Shown one piece after another: positions 50,501-60,367 of a stretch of 64,000 bases of DNA. The DNA lies in assembly GCA_017427685.1 (NCBI GenBank), contig JAFRSH010000014.1, positions 1 through 64,000 on the forward strand, read 5' to 3'. The stretch's first letter is position 1, and each line of letters starts with the position of its first letter. The stretch comes from Lachnospiraceae bacterium. Lineage in GTDB: Bacteria > Bacillota > Clostridia > Lachnospirales > Lachnospiraceae. A program made the translations under genes and the position numbers. The notes beneath the pieces are model-generated. The model was not told the origin of the DNA. It saw only the letters and a list, made by a program, of their open reading frames with translations, and made no database searches.

Positions 50501-52254
50501 GATTTGAGCTTGACGAGAGCCGCTTCGTTACACTTGATCTTACAAATTCGGGCGCAAATCAGAGCATAGGTATGTACGCCCAGAACCTGATCAGAAAGCA
50601 CAGAGATTCGGAGGATGGTGTATTCAGGCTCAAGGTTGAGAAGCACAGTCTTTCAGGGTATTTCTACAACGTTGCCCTGATACCCGAGGACGGAGGTTAT
50701 GACTGGGCGAGCGGTGGCACCGAGAGAGAGGTTCCTCCGACCGATCAGAACTCGACCTATCTTTCAAAGGATGGAATGAGACTGGCGGGCTATTCCGTAA
50801 CATATTTGAACGGTCAGACTCCGGTGGTTCGAAATGCGATCGTCAATAAAACATATTCCGCATGGCCGGTCGGTGATGATACGGTATTTTTGGATCGGGA
50901 AAACGAAGAATACATCGTTAAGCTTGAGCATGTTACTTCGGACCGGGCATATGTGCTCAAACCCATCTTCCTTCCGGCCGGCAGCCCGTTTGAGATAGGG
51001 ATCGAGCGGCAATCCGGGAAGATCATCAGACCTTCGTCGGCGGAGGTTGATTGGGCGATCTCGGATTATGAGCTCACAATCTCGGGACTTAAGGATATGA
51101 TCGATGCCGGTTATCCCGTGTCCATGATCGATCTGAGAAGCATCAGGGCGAAGTGTTATAACTATGGCAGGAACAACAATGCTTATTATGATGTTTCGTT
51201 TGACAAACTTCTCTATTGGGACGCAACCCGCTGCACATATGATCTTTATGTCAGAGGCAATTCAGAAGATACTCCGGTGAGGGTAGGCGGGAACTCTGTC
51301 AGGTACACCTTACAAAATGATGGAACGCTGAGAATTCCGTTAAAAGATCTTGGCACTTTTACCCTGTTTGTGGATTCGAATACAATTCTGAAGACTGAGT
51401 TCATTCGAGGAATCGGATTTGCGGATTATGGTACACCGCTGGACAACTACGATATAATACAGCAATATGTATCATATCAGATTGAGAGTCTTCTTCCGAA
51501 CAGGGACCTTGGAAGAGTATCCGGCACCCCGACCACGTTTGCCGAGTACACTCCGGGCGACAGTTTTGTGGGGATAAAGGCAAATCATGATTACAGATAC
51601 ACGGCAGTGTATACGCAATCAGGGAACGGCCCCAGACTGGTTTTCAATGAAAGCGGAAGTGAGCCGATCTCTGACACGGGTGATTTATTACAGGTGATCA
51701 CGGAGATCGAAGGTGATGGTTATCCCGGATTGGTATTCTATGGAGGAGAGCTCTCGGAAGTAGCATATGGATCGGGTATGCTTTCTGATCAGGAATTAGC
51801 TGCGATCTTCCCCCGAACGGTAACAAGAACCGAAACAGCGTCAGGACGTCCCGAGGCGGTGATAAAGGGCGATGCGGATCTGATCGGAAAGTACGGATGC
51901 GGAGTACTTGAGTTCAAACGGTACGTAACAATCAATATCATTAATCCTAACAATGTGATCGTATATAGTCCTAATGTAAAGAACAGGCTTAGTACTATAA
52001 CGAGTACACAGGGGCTTAGTTCTGAGTATGACTACTCAACATTAAGGCAGTTTTTAAAGCTTGGAACAGACGCGATTATGCCTTCGAACGTGAGATTGTC
52101 GCTTTCGATGAGCAACAATGATAGTTGTCCTGACGGATGGGCATATGTAGAATACAATAATGATTCCGGGTACGTATACTACGGAAGCGGCACGGTTGAA
52201 GGACAGGTGGGTTGCGCTACCAGTACACCGCTTTCAATCCAGCCATTGAATTAA
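47566..52254 (+). CDS. Giant FecR-domain surface protein 1
   Basis: The 1562-residue protein has one N-terminal membrane span (about 5-27, LAIIGGVVALIAIIVACIFI) as anchor. A FecR-type domain (about 30-185; SLSSGDSFTVGEGSFARLKL, NTTMSIRGTKTLTEV) follows, then a helical part to about 300. Residues about 340-490 are an Asp/Thr-rich stretch made of DDT/DDS units. After a Ser/Thr linker comes a long beta-rich region with an InlB-type repeat (TQYEFAGWYRSS, around 600) and no further recognised domain. The bulk should lie outside the cell. No sortase or SLH motif. In FecR proteins the domain relays signals to sigma factors; here it is more likely a wall-facing module. The paralogue follows at 52377. 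Confidence 0.85.
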   Translation: MNKKLLAIIGGVVALIAIIVACIFIFVGGEDSYRSIKVFEIDGLCTVDRDGDTLDAFKNMSLSSGDSFTVGEGSFARLKLDDDKYVYLEANTKINLTATGTANDSKTMVYIERGSMLTEVKKKLSATSSYDIVTPNTTMSIRGTKTLTEVYEDVLGAIKTNAAVVEGQVSFKTIQKDSTGKAVIVTTDLSVGQGLGVTTDSKDLLSQEDVKHIADDGKTVDGQTAEETTHEELGTTLETPAFSEDFLTNIVAVLARSREEDIEEGFVAEDVTEEELNAAINILNDVIDGKVELPAAVEEYVVSQTQPYYDEPIYDTPVTGGNDDTTPAQQSVESEPEQITDDTVIPEDSEGSGDDTFVVDGTGETLVGIDDETDGTNDNDADVTDDGSDDRTDDSDDTDDESDDTDDTDDTDDNDNVGEDGDDENDVDDETDDSNDKDDKTDEDGDNGDDKENSDDVTGDGSEGEDSASGTDETDAQSTQDDSTSDPNTSDQRPDTSDAQESGPSGDSGSSSNTGTSTESTTVSYSDSHWDFSIENQDAAAGTTQERRSWSVRPVYRDSGNNVVSYSSLPTTPGTPLPGSSGSSYTVTLDVQGDIPADTQYEFAGWYRSSAGATECRESERVTTVPSDGVTLFPGIREVTVTYTVRFVNLFPEAGMLTVPSQDSWGDYTFREDEDPEAEWVEITGIHSGDVIHFPMTSDYLSYYSINPSSCLHIENKFNEISNDLTEFAGIGIGTKGSDGIVRGGDDINLARILLGDADYAASVASDFVRYDTGSTSDYMLDTEIRSDMTFYLYFSTAVTLTVPKGGDTPVRMLDSDGTADTATVLAHYGFDYTQAENLASYAASQNAQTTPHGRSHAAPQLLKLRTGSTQDKDQYWGVFLNYLNNDVESDPIYVFKTYYFGNSLDIPSFEVAQSKANLYDLSAKLIVTGNEDVVPDGHAEKTYVNTPTSGVNAMTISRTSQTSSWFVGNGRLVYNSLGFELDESRFVTLDLTNSGANQSIGMYAQNLIRKHRDSEDGVFRLKVEKHSLSGYFYNVALIPEDGGYDWASGGTEREVPPTDQNSTYLSKDGMRLAGYSVTYLNGQTPVVRNAIVNKTYSAWPVGDDTVFLDRENEEYIVKLEHVTSDRAYVLKPIFLPAGSPFEIGIERQSGKIIRPSSAEVDWAISDYELTISGLKDMIDAGYPVSMIDLRSIRAKCYNYGRNNNAYYDVSFDKLLYWDATRCTYDLYVRGNSEDTPVRVGGNSVRYTLQNDGTLRIPLKDLGTFTLFVDSNTILKTEFIRGIGFADYGTPLDNYDIIQQYVSYQIESLLPNRDLGRVSGTPTTFAEYTPGDSFVGIKANHDYRYTAVYTQSGNGPRLVFNESGSEPISDTGDLLQVITEIEGDGYPGLVFYGGELSEVAYGSGMLSDQELAAIFPRTVTRTETASGRPEAVIKGDADLIGKYGCGVLEFKRYVTINIINPNNVIVYSPNVKNRLSTITSTQGLSSEYDYSTLRQFLKLGTDAIMPSNVRLSLSMSNNDSCPDGWAYVEYNNDSGYVYYGSGTVEGQVGCATSTPLSIQPLN

Positions 52255-52287
52255 AGATAATCGAATCCGTGAATGAATAGGTTTGTG

Positions 52288-52316
52288 TTGACATGTTTCT
52301 ACATAAGTAGTAGTAT
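52288..52316 (+). promoter_or_regulatory. Promoter of the second FecR-domain gene
   Basis: TTGACA (52288-52293), 17-bp spacer, TAGTAT (52311-52316). The spacer has the same TTTCTACAYAAGTAGTAG block as the promoter at 47483. Confidence 0.75.
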
Positions 52317-52325
52317 GGACATACA

Positions 52326-52350
52326 GGGAGTGTTTAACACTCCCTCTTTT
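52326..52350 (+). terminator. Terminator-like leader hairpin between promoter and second FecR-domain gene
   Basis: GGGAGTGTT (52326-52334) pairs with AACACTCCC (52336-52344) and is followed by TCTTTT. It lies downstream of the promoter and 27 bp before the gene, so it would attenuate the gene's own transcript unless bypassed. Confidence 0.6.
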
Positions 52351-52376
52351 ATTGCGTTATAATACATTTTCGGGAG

Positions 52377-55300
52377 TTGTTTGATATGAACAAAAAAGCG
52401 TTGATATTTGGCGGCGGGGCTGTTGCGCTCGTTGCCATAATTGTTGCTCTGATATTTATCTTTACGGGCGGTGAGGATGCTTACCGTTCTATTAAAGTCT
52501 TTGAGATCGACGGTTCCTGTACCGTGGATCGTGACGGCGACACATTGGACGCTTTTAAGAACATGTCACTCTCATCGGGTGATTCTTTTACCGTCGGAGA
52601 AGGCAGCTTTGCCCGCCTCAAGCTCGACGATGACAAGTATGTCTATCTCGAGGCTAACACTAAGATCAATCTTACCGCAACCGGCACGGCCAATGACAGT
52701 AAGACGATGGTCTACATCGAGCGCGGTTCAATGCTCACCGAGGTTAAGAAGAAACTCTCAGCGACCTCATCTTACGATATCGTTACTCCCAACACCACGA
52801 TGTCCATCCGTGGTACAAAGACACTTACTCAGGTTTTGGAGGATGCAGTCACAGGTCACGTCCAGACCAGTAACGCCGTCCTTGAAGGACAGGTTAAGAT
52901 AAAGGCCGTTAAGGTCAAAGCAGACGGAACCGTAGTCTCCGTGGAGAAAGACCTCGGCGCCGGCGAAGGTAACGCATTCTCATCAAACAAAGAAGAACTC
53001 GTTTCGCAGGAAGAGATGAAGTCGATCGCCGACACCGGTGCATCTGTGAGTGGTATCAAGGTTGAGATCATATCCGAGGAAGACGCTGATATTGTATTCG
53101 ATGTGGCAACATTCGAGGCATCCTTCCTTGAAAACGTAAAGAGCATCCTTATAGCTGACGCTGAAGCTGCAACAGGTGAGAACGGTCTTTCACAGGAGCA
53201 GATCGACGCGATCAATGCACAGCTGGGTGAGGTTCTGGAGTCATTTGATGTGATCAGTACGGAATCTCAGAACGCGATCGATGCAGCCGCTTCGAATGAA
53301 CCGTCATATGAACCCGTCTACTCAGACGACACCAACACATCGGACTATACTCCCGCAGTTGATACAACCGGAAGTGAAGGTGATGCTGATACTTACGTAT
53401 ATGTGACAGATACTGATGACACAGATGACGTTACCGAAACCGTCGATGGCGAAGAATCTTTGATCAATCTTGACGATCTTAATACCGGCGATGAAGAAGA
53501 CGAGGATGCCGATCAGGACGTTGCAGACACAGAAGGCGAAGAGGACGAATCTGACGAAACAGATGACACCGACGAATCAGATGAACCCGATGAAGAGGAC
53601 GAGACTGAAGCGACAGATGAGTCTGACAAATCGGATGAGGAAGATGAGTCTGAAGAAGACGAATCCGGCGAAGATGAATCTGATGCAGAGGAGGAAGAGG
53701 ACGAGAATAAGGAAGAAGAGAATGAACAAGAAGACGAGGAGTCTGATCGTAACAACGAGGAAAGCAGTGATGAACAAGAGGAGACTCCTGTAGAAAACAC
53801 AGATACCGGTTCTTCAGGCTCTTCAAGCACTTCAACCGTAGAACCGACCAAGGCTGTTACATACGAAACAACAAGATCCTTTGGAGGATCTCAACAGAGT
53901 GGGTCGTCTGCTCAAGAGGGAGCAACCACTGTTGGCCTTGTGTTCTATAGTGGTGGGTCGGTAGTTGCTGTGAGCGATCTTCCGGGTGCTTTTGCTATCA
54001 GTTCCAAACTTCCCGGAGAAGACGGGAGTAGCTATAGCGTTGCAGTTGACGAGCAGCATTCAGATGCTTATGAATTTACGGGATGGTATATTACCGAGTC
54101 CCTGGCAAGAGAATCCGATCCGAACAATAGGCTTATCACTATGCCTTCGTCTTCGGAGGAAACGGTAACTCTTTGGGCCGGAATCAGGAAGAAACCGGTC
54201 AGGATTGTGATCACAAATCTTAATACTGTTGCCGGGAAATTTGTCATTCCAAACAGTACAGAAGGAAGCGCGGGTAGCCAGTATACGCGTCAGGGAACGG
54301 ATGCATCCGGTCATGAGTATTATCTGAGCGGCGAAGCAGAAAACATTCTTACGATCAACGGTTATGAGTACGGGGATTCATTTGCTTTGCCCGAATCGTC
54401 GATAGTCCTTGAGGGCAAAAATGCTGATCTTACAAGTATTCCCTATATTACCGGTTTGATACCGGGCTATCAGGCAGATTACTTTGTCGGATACAGTACG
54501 AGCGGTGAAGTAAAAGTTGCGGATCTGATGACTTCTTCCAATCCTGAAGAAGCATACGAAGGAGAAAAGGTCTTCCTTAATCATAGCACGGAGTATTTCG
54601 AAAACACCGGCGCAGAGGCGGGGATCAACAGAGAAGTTACGCTTAACAATGAGTTGATAAGAGATGGCGTATTTAACCTGTACGCTTACTTTGCTACGGA
54701 AGTAAAAATCGAAACAAACGATCAGGTTGTAAAAACATCGAGCGGAAATAAGAATATTTCTCAATTGTTTGGTTCGGATGACACCGAAGTCAAGACATCT
54801 CTGCTCGGCAGCGCGACGGATGCGGAACCCCGGACCTGGAAAATCACAAAACGTGCTGAGAACGACTTTACCATGACAACGTGGTATCAGGGAAATGTTT
54901 CCGTGGTTCTTCCGGAACTTATGCTTTGTTCCGGGTACAGTGCAGATAAGTATGCCGTAAGACTTTCATCGGTATCGGAGAGAGGATCTTCGTTTATCAA
55001 TAACGGAAAAGAAATGATCAACGCAGGATCGTTTTTCTTCAATCCCAATTCATCGGCCATGCCGATGAGTTTTGTGGCGAAGACGGTCAGGTATGCGGTT
55101 ATCGATCTGTCGGGAACCAATATATTAAATCGTACGGATCTGAGAAATCCTTATTTAAGCAATCCGTATTATATCCGTGAAGAAGGAGATAACACGCAGA
55201 GTGACCTGAAATTCAAGCTTGCTCTCATTGGTATGAAATGGGAGTCGAACACTATTCCTGACGGATATATGGCTGCTCCGGGAGTTGACGAGGGACTTTC

Positions 55301-56984
55301 ATATACCAAACACGCAAATGGGTATGGCCCGGTTCAACAGGGAAGCGGAAGTTACGGTGGCAATAAAACAAGAGTATTTATAATGGTACCCGATGATGCT
55401 TATTACCCTTGGGGGGCAAGAGGAGAATCGAGAGTATCGGATCTTGAAAATATGAACCTGACTGAGGTGATCGGACAGGAGAAAATTACTCTGAATGCAT
55501 TTATCGGTAATATCGACAGAAAACTTTTGGGATTTGAAGTTGACTATATCGATGATTCGGAGCCGGCTAAATACAATGCGCTTTACAGACTTATGGACAC
55601 CGGCAGCGATGCAAGGGGTCAGTATTGTGACCACACTACGCCTGTCACAAACGGACATAATACAGTTGAGTACGGAGCATTTTTGTCACTTGGTCTGGTG
55701 GAAGAATGTCCTTTCCTTTCCGACAGCAGCGGTCAGATTGTTCTGAAACCGATCTTCGGTCCGGTTGAAAAGCCTTTCAGCCTCGATATAGTATATAGTA
55801 ACCTTGTTCCGTACCTCAGGATCGGGGATATTGACCATGATTTTCTGGGATATGTTTCAGAAATTACGAACATCAAAGATGCAGATTGTTGCATGACTGA
55901 GGGAAGTGAGTTCGAAGATAAAAATATAAATGATCTGTATTGGAACAGTGAGCTCGGGAAGTATATGCCTGCCGGGTTAAATGATTCGGGATTTTGCGGG
56001 GAAATGGTATATGATGAAGTTACAAATAAGTATCATCAGGACATCCCCCTTCAGTATGCACTGAGCGCGTTACCTTCCGGAACCGGAAGCTTATTCGCAA
56101 GAGGATTCGGAGCATATGCTATTAAGAATCTTAAATTCAAGCTGAGTTGTCAGGAATTGGAAGATACTATGGACTGCGGGGATATAACAGGCTGTTACAG
56201 TCCCTGTGTTTATGATATTAAGATTGACAACTCGAAGCGTTATCGCTACACCGGCTTTATGGCTCCGGGATTCGGTGACGGAGGCACAGGAAAGCTGACG
56301 AGAGTTGTTGACCAGTACGAGGATGATTTTGAACCTTGGAGAGTAATTGAGGATCTGAGATATAAATCCGAAACACGTTACAGCAGATGGGGAGGCGCCC
56401 TTTCACCATACAAGAACAACAGCAAAATGTATGGGTGGAAAGGCCAGGGCCAGTTTGAGGTGATGGATTTCAGCTTAATGATAATCAGGTATGACACTGA
56501 AGGAAATATACGGAACGTCCTTCACTCAGACTCTTGGTCTGAAGGAAAACAATTCGGCGGACTCCTGCAGCTTAACGGTGATTCCAATGAAGATTACAAG
56601 AGAGTAAAGATCACTAACAAAGATACGGCATATTGTTATTCTTTGGAAAACACATCTGCGATGAACCTGACATCGGCCTTGATTGGATCAGAGGCTGCCT
56701 ATAAGACTAAGGCCGTAGCGTTAGCTGCAAGCGGACAGACTGATTCGACAATGTTTATATCGGGAATCAATAGCGGTGAATTACAAAATGTAGAATACTT
56801 CTATCTCCCCGGACCGCTCAATGGGGCCGGTACATTATATACGGGAGAGGATTACCCGCCTGATGGCTGGATGTGTATTAAAGCATCAGAAACAGCCGAA
56901 AAATCTTACTGGATTAAGATCGGTACCGGTGAACATGACGCACAGATTGCGCAAGAAGACGGATTTTTGCCTGCAGAGCAGTAA
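52377..56984 (+). CDS. Giant FecR-domain surface protein 2 (paralogue)
   Basis: The 1535-residue protein has the same plan as its neighbour: membrane span about 8-30, FecR domain about 35-190, helical part to about 305. The acidic stretch (about 340-475) is built mainly of Glu/Ser/Asp (ESDEEDESEEDESGEDESD). An InlB-like repeat (DAYEFTGWYITES, around 565) precedes a long beta-rich end. From about residue 34 to 150 it is almost identical to the first protein, at DNA level too, while the last 1000 residues share little. An alternative ATG 6 bases downstream is possible; the ribosome site is GGGAG. A long hairpin terminator follows near 57124. Confidence 0.85.
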   Translation: MFDMNKKALIFGGGAVALVAIIVALIFIFTGGEDAYRSIKVFEIDGSCTVDRDGDTLDAFKNMSLSSGDSFTVGEGSFARLKLDDDKYVYLEANTKINLTATGTANDSKTMVYIERGSMLTEVKKKLSATSSYDIVTPNTTMSIRGTKTLTQVLEDAVTGHVQTSNAVLEGQVKIKAVKVKADGTVVSVEKDLGAGEGNAFSSNKEELVSQEEMKSIADTGASVSGIKVEIISEEDADIVFDVATFEASFLENVKSILIADAEAATGENGLSQEQIDAINAQLGEVLESFDVISTESQNAIDAAASNEPSYEPVYSDDTNTSDYTPAVDTTGSEGDADTYVYVTDTDDTDDVTETVDGEESLINLDDLNTGDEEDEDADQDVADTEGEEDESDETDDTDESDEPDEEDETEATDESDKSDEEDESEEDESGEDESDAEEEEDENKEEENEQEDEESDRNNEESSDEQEETPVENTDTGSSGSSSTSTVEPTKAVTYETTRSFGGSQQSGSSAQEGATTVGLVFYSGGSVVAVSDLPGAFAISSKLPGEDGSSYSVAVDEQHSDAYEFTGWYITESLARESDPNNRLITMPSSSEETVTLWAGIRKKPVRIVITNLNTVAGKFVIPNSTEGSAGSQYTRQGTDASGHEYYLSGEAENILTINGYEYGDSFALPESSIVLEGKNADLTSIPYITGLIPGYQADYFVGYSTSGEVKVADLMTSSNPEEAYEGEKVFLNHSTEYFENTGAEAGINREVTLNNELIRDGVFNLYAYFATEVKIETNDQVVKTSSGNKNISQLFGSDDTEVKTSLLGSATDAEPRTWKITKRAENDFTMTTWYQGNVSVVLPELMLCSGYSADKYAVRLSSVSERGSSFINNGKEMINAGSFFFNPNSSAMPMSFVAKTVRYAVIDLSGTNILNRTDLRNPYLSNPYYIREEGDNTQSDLKFKLALIGMKWESNTIPDGYMAAPGVDEGLSYTKHANGYGPVQQGSGSYGGNKTRVFIMVPDDAYYPWGARGESRVSDLENMNLTEVIGQEKITLNAFIGNIDRKLLGFEVDYIDDSEPAKYNALYRLMDTGSDARGQYCDHTTPVTNGHNTVEYGAFLSLGLVEECPFLSDSSGQIVLKPIFGPVEKPFSLDIVYSNLVPYLRIGDIDHDFLGYVSEITNIKDADCCMTEGSEFEDKNINDLYWNSELGKYMPAGLNDSGFCGEMVYDEVTNKYHQDIPLQYALSALPSGTGSLFARGFGAYAIKNLKFKLSCQELEDTMDCGDITGCYSPCVYDIKIDNSKRYRYTGFMAPGFGDGGTGKLTRVVDQYEDDFEPWRVIEDLRYKSETRYSRWGGALSPYKNNSKMYGWKGQGQFEVMDFSLMIIRYDTEGNIRNVLHSDSWSEGKQFGGLLQLNGDSNEDYKRVKITNKDTAYCYSLENTSAMNLTSALIGSEAAYKTKAVALAASGQTDSTMFISGINSGELQNVEYFYLPGPLNGAGTLYTGEDYPPDGWMCIKASETAEKSYWIKIGTGEHDAQIAQEDGFLPAEQ

Positions 56985-57020
56985 GATATAACTATGTAGA
57001 CCCTGAGGCCCACCCTCTTT

Positions 57021-57095
57021 TTACTTCTCGAAAGCGGCAAGTTTTGCCCAATTAGCAAGTCCGAACCAGATGGTTCCCAAAGAAAAACTTGCTTT
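57021..57095 (-). pseudogene. Degenerate 3'-end fragment, copy a
   Basis: On the minus strand an open stretch reads KASFSLGTIWFGLANWAKLAAFEK and stop (57021-57023). It shares the pattern (I)xxGLxx-AKLxx...EK with the fragment at 57180-57357. No start codon or ribosome site. Family uncertain. Confidence 0.35.
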
Positions 57096-57123
57096 TTATA
57101 TGAAAAATGCATGTAATCAAATT

Positions 57124-57176
57124 CACCGAAATCGATTTCACCGAAATCAATTTCGGTGAATTGCATTTCGGTGTTT
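57124..57176 (+). terminator. Long hairpin terminator with repeated CACCGAAAT arms
   Basis: Two CACCGAAAT units (57124-57132 and 57139-57147) face two ATTTCGGTG units (57149-57157 and 57165-57173). They make an imperfect stem of about 24 bp with a tiny loop, followed by TTTTACTT. It can terminate in both directions. Confidence 0.7.
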
Positions 57177-57179
57177 TAC

Positions 57180-57357
57180 TTACTTCTCCGGTGTGGCGAG
57201 CCTTGCTTTAAGTTCCTGGATTGTCTTTTTCTGCAAGCATTTTAAGTTCCTCCCATGTTTCAGCCATAAACAGCTTTGCCTATTTGACAAGTCCGTACCT
57301 GATGTCATTATTGGTAGCCGGATCGATCCTTGTCATATTGACATTGATCGTACTCAT
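57180..57357 (-). pseudogene. Broken small gene, copy b
   Basis: Reading the minus strand from ATG 57357: MSTINVNMTRIDPATNNDIR, YGLVK, an in-frame TAG, AKLFMAETWEELKMLAEK, then a one-base shift to TIQELKARLATPEK and stop. One nonsense mutation and one frameshift interrupt an otherwise continuous protein of about 55-60 residues. The AETWEELKMLAEK stretch resembles a segment found in Rpn/PD-(D/E)XK nuclease-type proteins of Clostridia; the match is from memory and weak. Confidence 0.45.
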
Positions 57358-57453
57358 CTTTGTCAAAAACCAAAATAAATGAGTATTTTCGAGTATACGA
57401 GAGTAAATGCGAGCATCACAGAGTATGTCTATAAAATTTCACGCCTCTATGTG

Positions 57454-57482
57454 TTGCATAAAAGACGTGAAGTGAATAAGAT
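57454..57482 (+). promoter_or_regulatory. Promoter of groES-groEL
   Basis: TTGCAT (57454-57459), 17-bp spacer, TAAGAT (57477-57482). The CIRCE operator begins 12 bases after the -10, at the expected start of transcription. Confidence 0.7.
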
Positions 57483-57494
57483 ATGAGTTGTCGA

Positions 57495-57521
57495 TTAGCA
57501 CTCGAAAAGAATGAGTGCTAA
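57495..57521 (+). promoter_or_regulatory. CIRCE operator (HrcA binding site)
   Basis: TTAGCACTC, 9-base spacer, GAGTGCTAA: both arms match the CIRCE consensus perfectly. HrcA represses groESL through this site in Gram-positive bacteria. The site lies 46 bases before the groES start. Confidence 0.97.
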
Positions 57522-57548
57522 CAAATCAAAAAGATCAATGTTCAATAA

Positions 57549-57854
<306 letters not shown>

Positions 57855-57882
57855 GAAGCTATCATATAAACGTTTATGCTGA

Positions 57883-59613
<1,731 letters not shown>

Positions 59614-59631
59614 TAAAAGATCGGAGATACA

Positions 59632-60138
59632 ATGGACGGTCAATACTGTGAAACATATGTAAAAAGAGGCGTGCTTACAAAGCACAAGGTCATCAGGGCA
59701 CTGATCTGGCTCGTTGCGCTGGCTGCGTTTGTTGCCGGCTGGTTGCTTATCGGCCCTTATGGGTTTATACCGTGCATCGTGATCGTGCTGGTGGGAGTTT
59801 TCATCTCCCCCTCGTTCAACGTGGACTACGAGTACGTTTATGTGGACGGACAGATAGATTTCGACAGGATCACGAGCGGAGAGAAGCGTAAGACGATGCT
59901 CAGACTCGATCTGGACGGTATCGAGATGATGGCACCTCTTTCGTCACACAGGTTGGATTCGTTTAAGAACGCTCCGGGCCTTGTAAAGCATGACTTTTCG
60001 TCTCAGAAGCCCGATGCCGTACTTTACGGGATCGCCTACACCGAAGGTGACAAGAGGAACCTGGTTGTGTTTGAGCCGGGTGAGGAGATGCTCGCGCTTG
60101 CGACTCGCAAGTCACCCAGAAAGGTTTTCAAGGACTGA
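59632..60138 (+). CDS. Small membrane protein (DUF6106-like)
   Basis: The 168-residue protein has two adjacent spans (about 23-41 and 44-62; IRALIWLVALAAFVAGWLLI). A cytoplasmic domain follows with FNVDYEYVYVDGQIDFDRI and DLDGIEMMAPLSSHRLDSF, a pattern seen in DUF6106-type clostridial proteins. It begins 18 bp after groEL with no terminator between, so it may be co-transcribed under heat-shock control. Function unknown. A terminator follows. Confidence 0.75.
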   Translation: MDGQYCETYVKRGVLTKHKVIRALIWLVALAAFVAGWLLIGPYGFIPCIVIVLVGVFISPSFNVDYEYVYVDGQIDFDRITSGEKRKTMLRLDLDGIEMMAPLSSHRLDSFKNAPGLVKHDFSSQKPDAVLYGIAYTEGDKRNLVVFEPGEEMLALATRKSPRKVFKD

Positions 60139-60180
60139 TAAGAGTTCGAAGCATTATAATTTTGTAACATATTTGAAGAG

Positions 60181-60211
60181 TCCCGCGGCAGGAATGCTGC
60201 GGGATTCTTTT
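60181..60211 (+). terminator. Intrinsic terminator after the groESL unit
   Basis: TCCCGCGGCA (60181-60190), GGAA loop, TGCTGCGGGA (60195-60204) with one mismatch, then TTCTTTTG. Confidence 0.85.
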
Positions 60212-60235
60212 GTGTCGGTTTTAATATACAATTCG

Positions 60236-60264
60236 TTGCGCTTGGAAATATGTTGTGCTACAAT
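60236..60264 (+). promoter_or_regulatory. Promoter of the Ig-like secreted protein gene
   Basis: TTGCGC (60236-60241), 17-bp spacer, TACAAT (60259-60264) preceded by TGC. The GTGCTACAAT -10 block equals that of the polyamine operon promoter. Confidence 0.6.
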
Positions 60265-60367
60265 ATCTTGTGGATTTGTGTTTATAGCACGAGAAGTGTC
60301 TCCAAAGGGGAACAAACAAAGATCGGAAGGCGGAGGTCGCCTTCAAGAGGATAAAGAGGAGGTCTGT

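Noticed and set aside
59990..60367. N-terminal extension of the Ig-like protein at 60368
   Set aside because: It overlaps the preceding membrane protein gene, a terminator and a promoter, and would bury the signal peptide.
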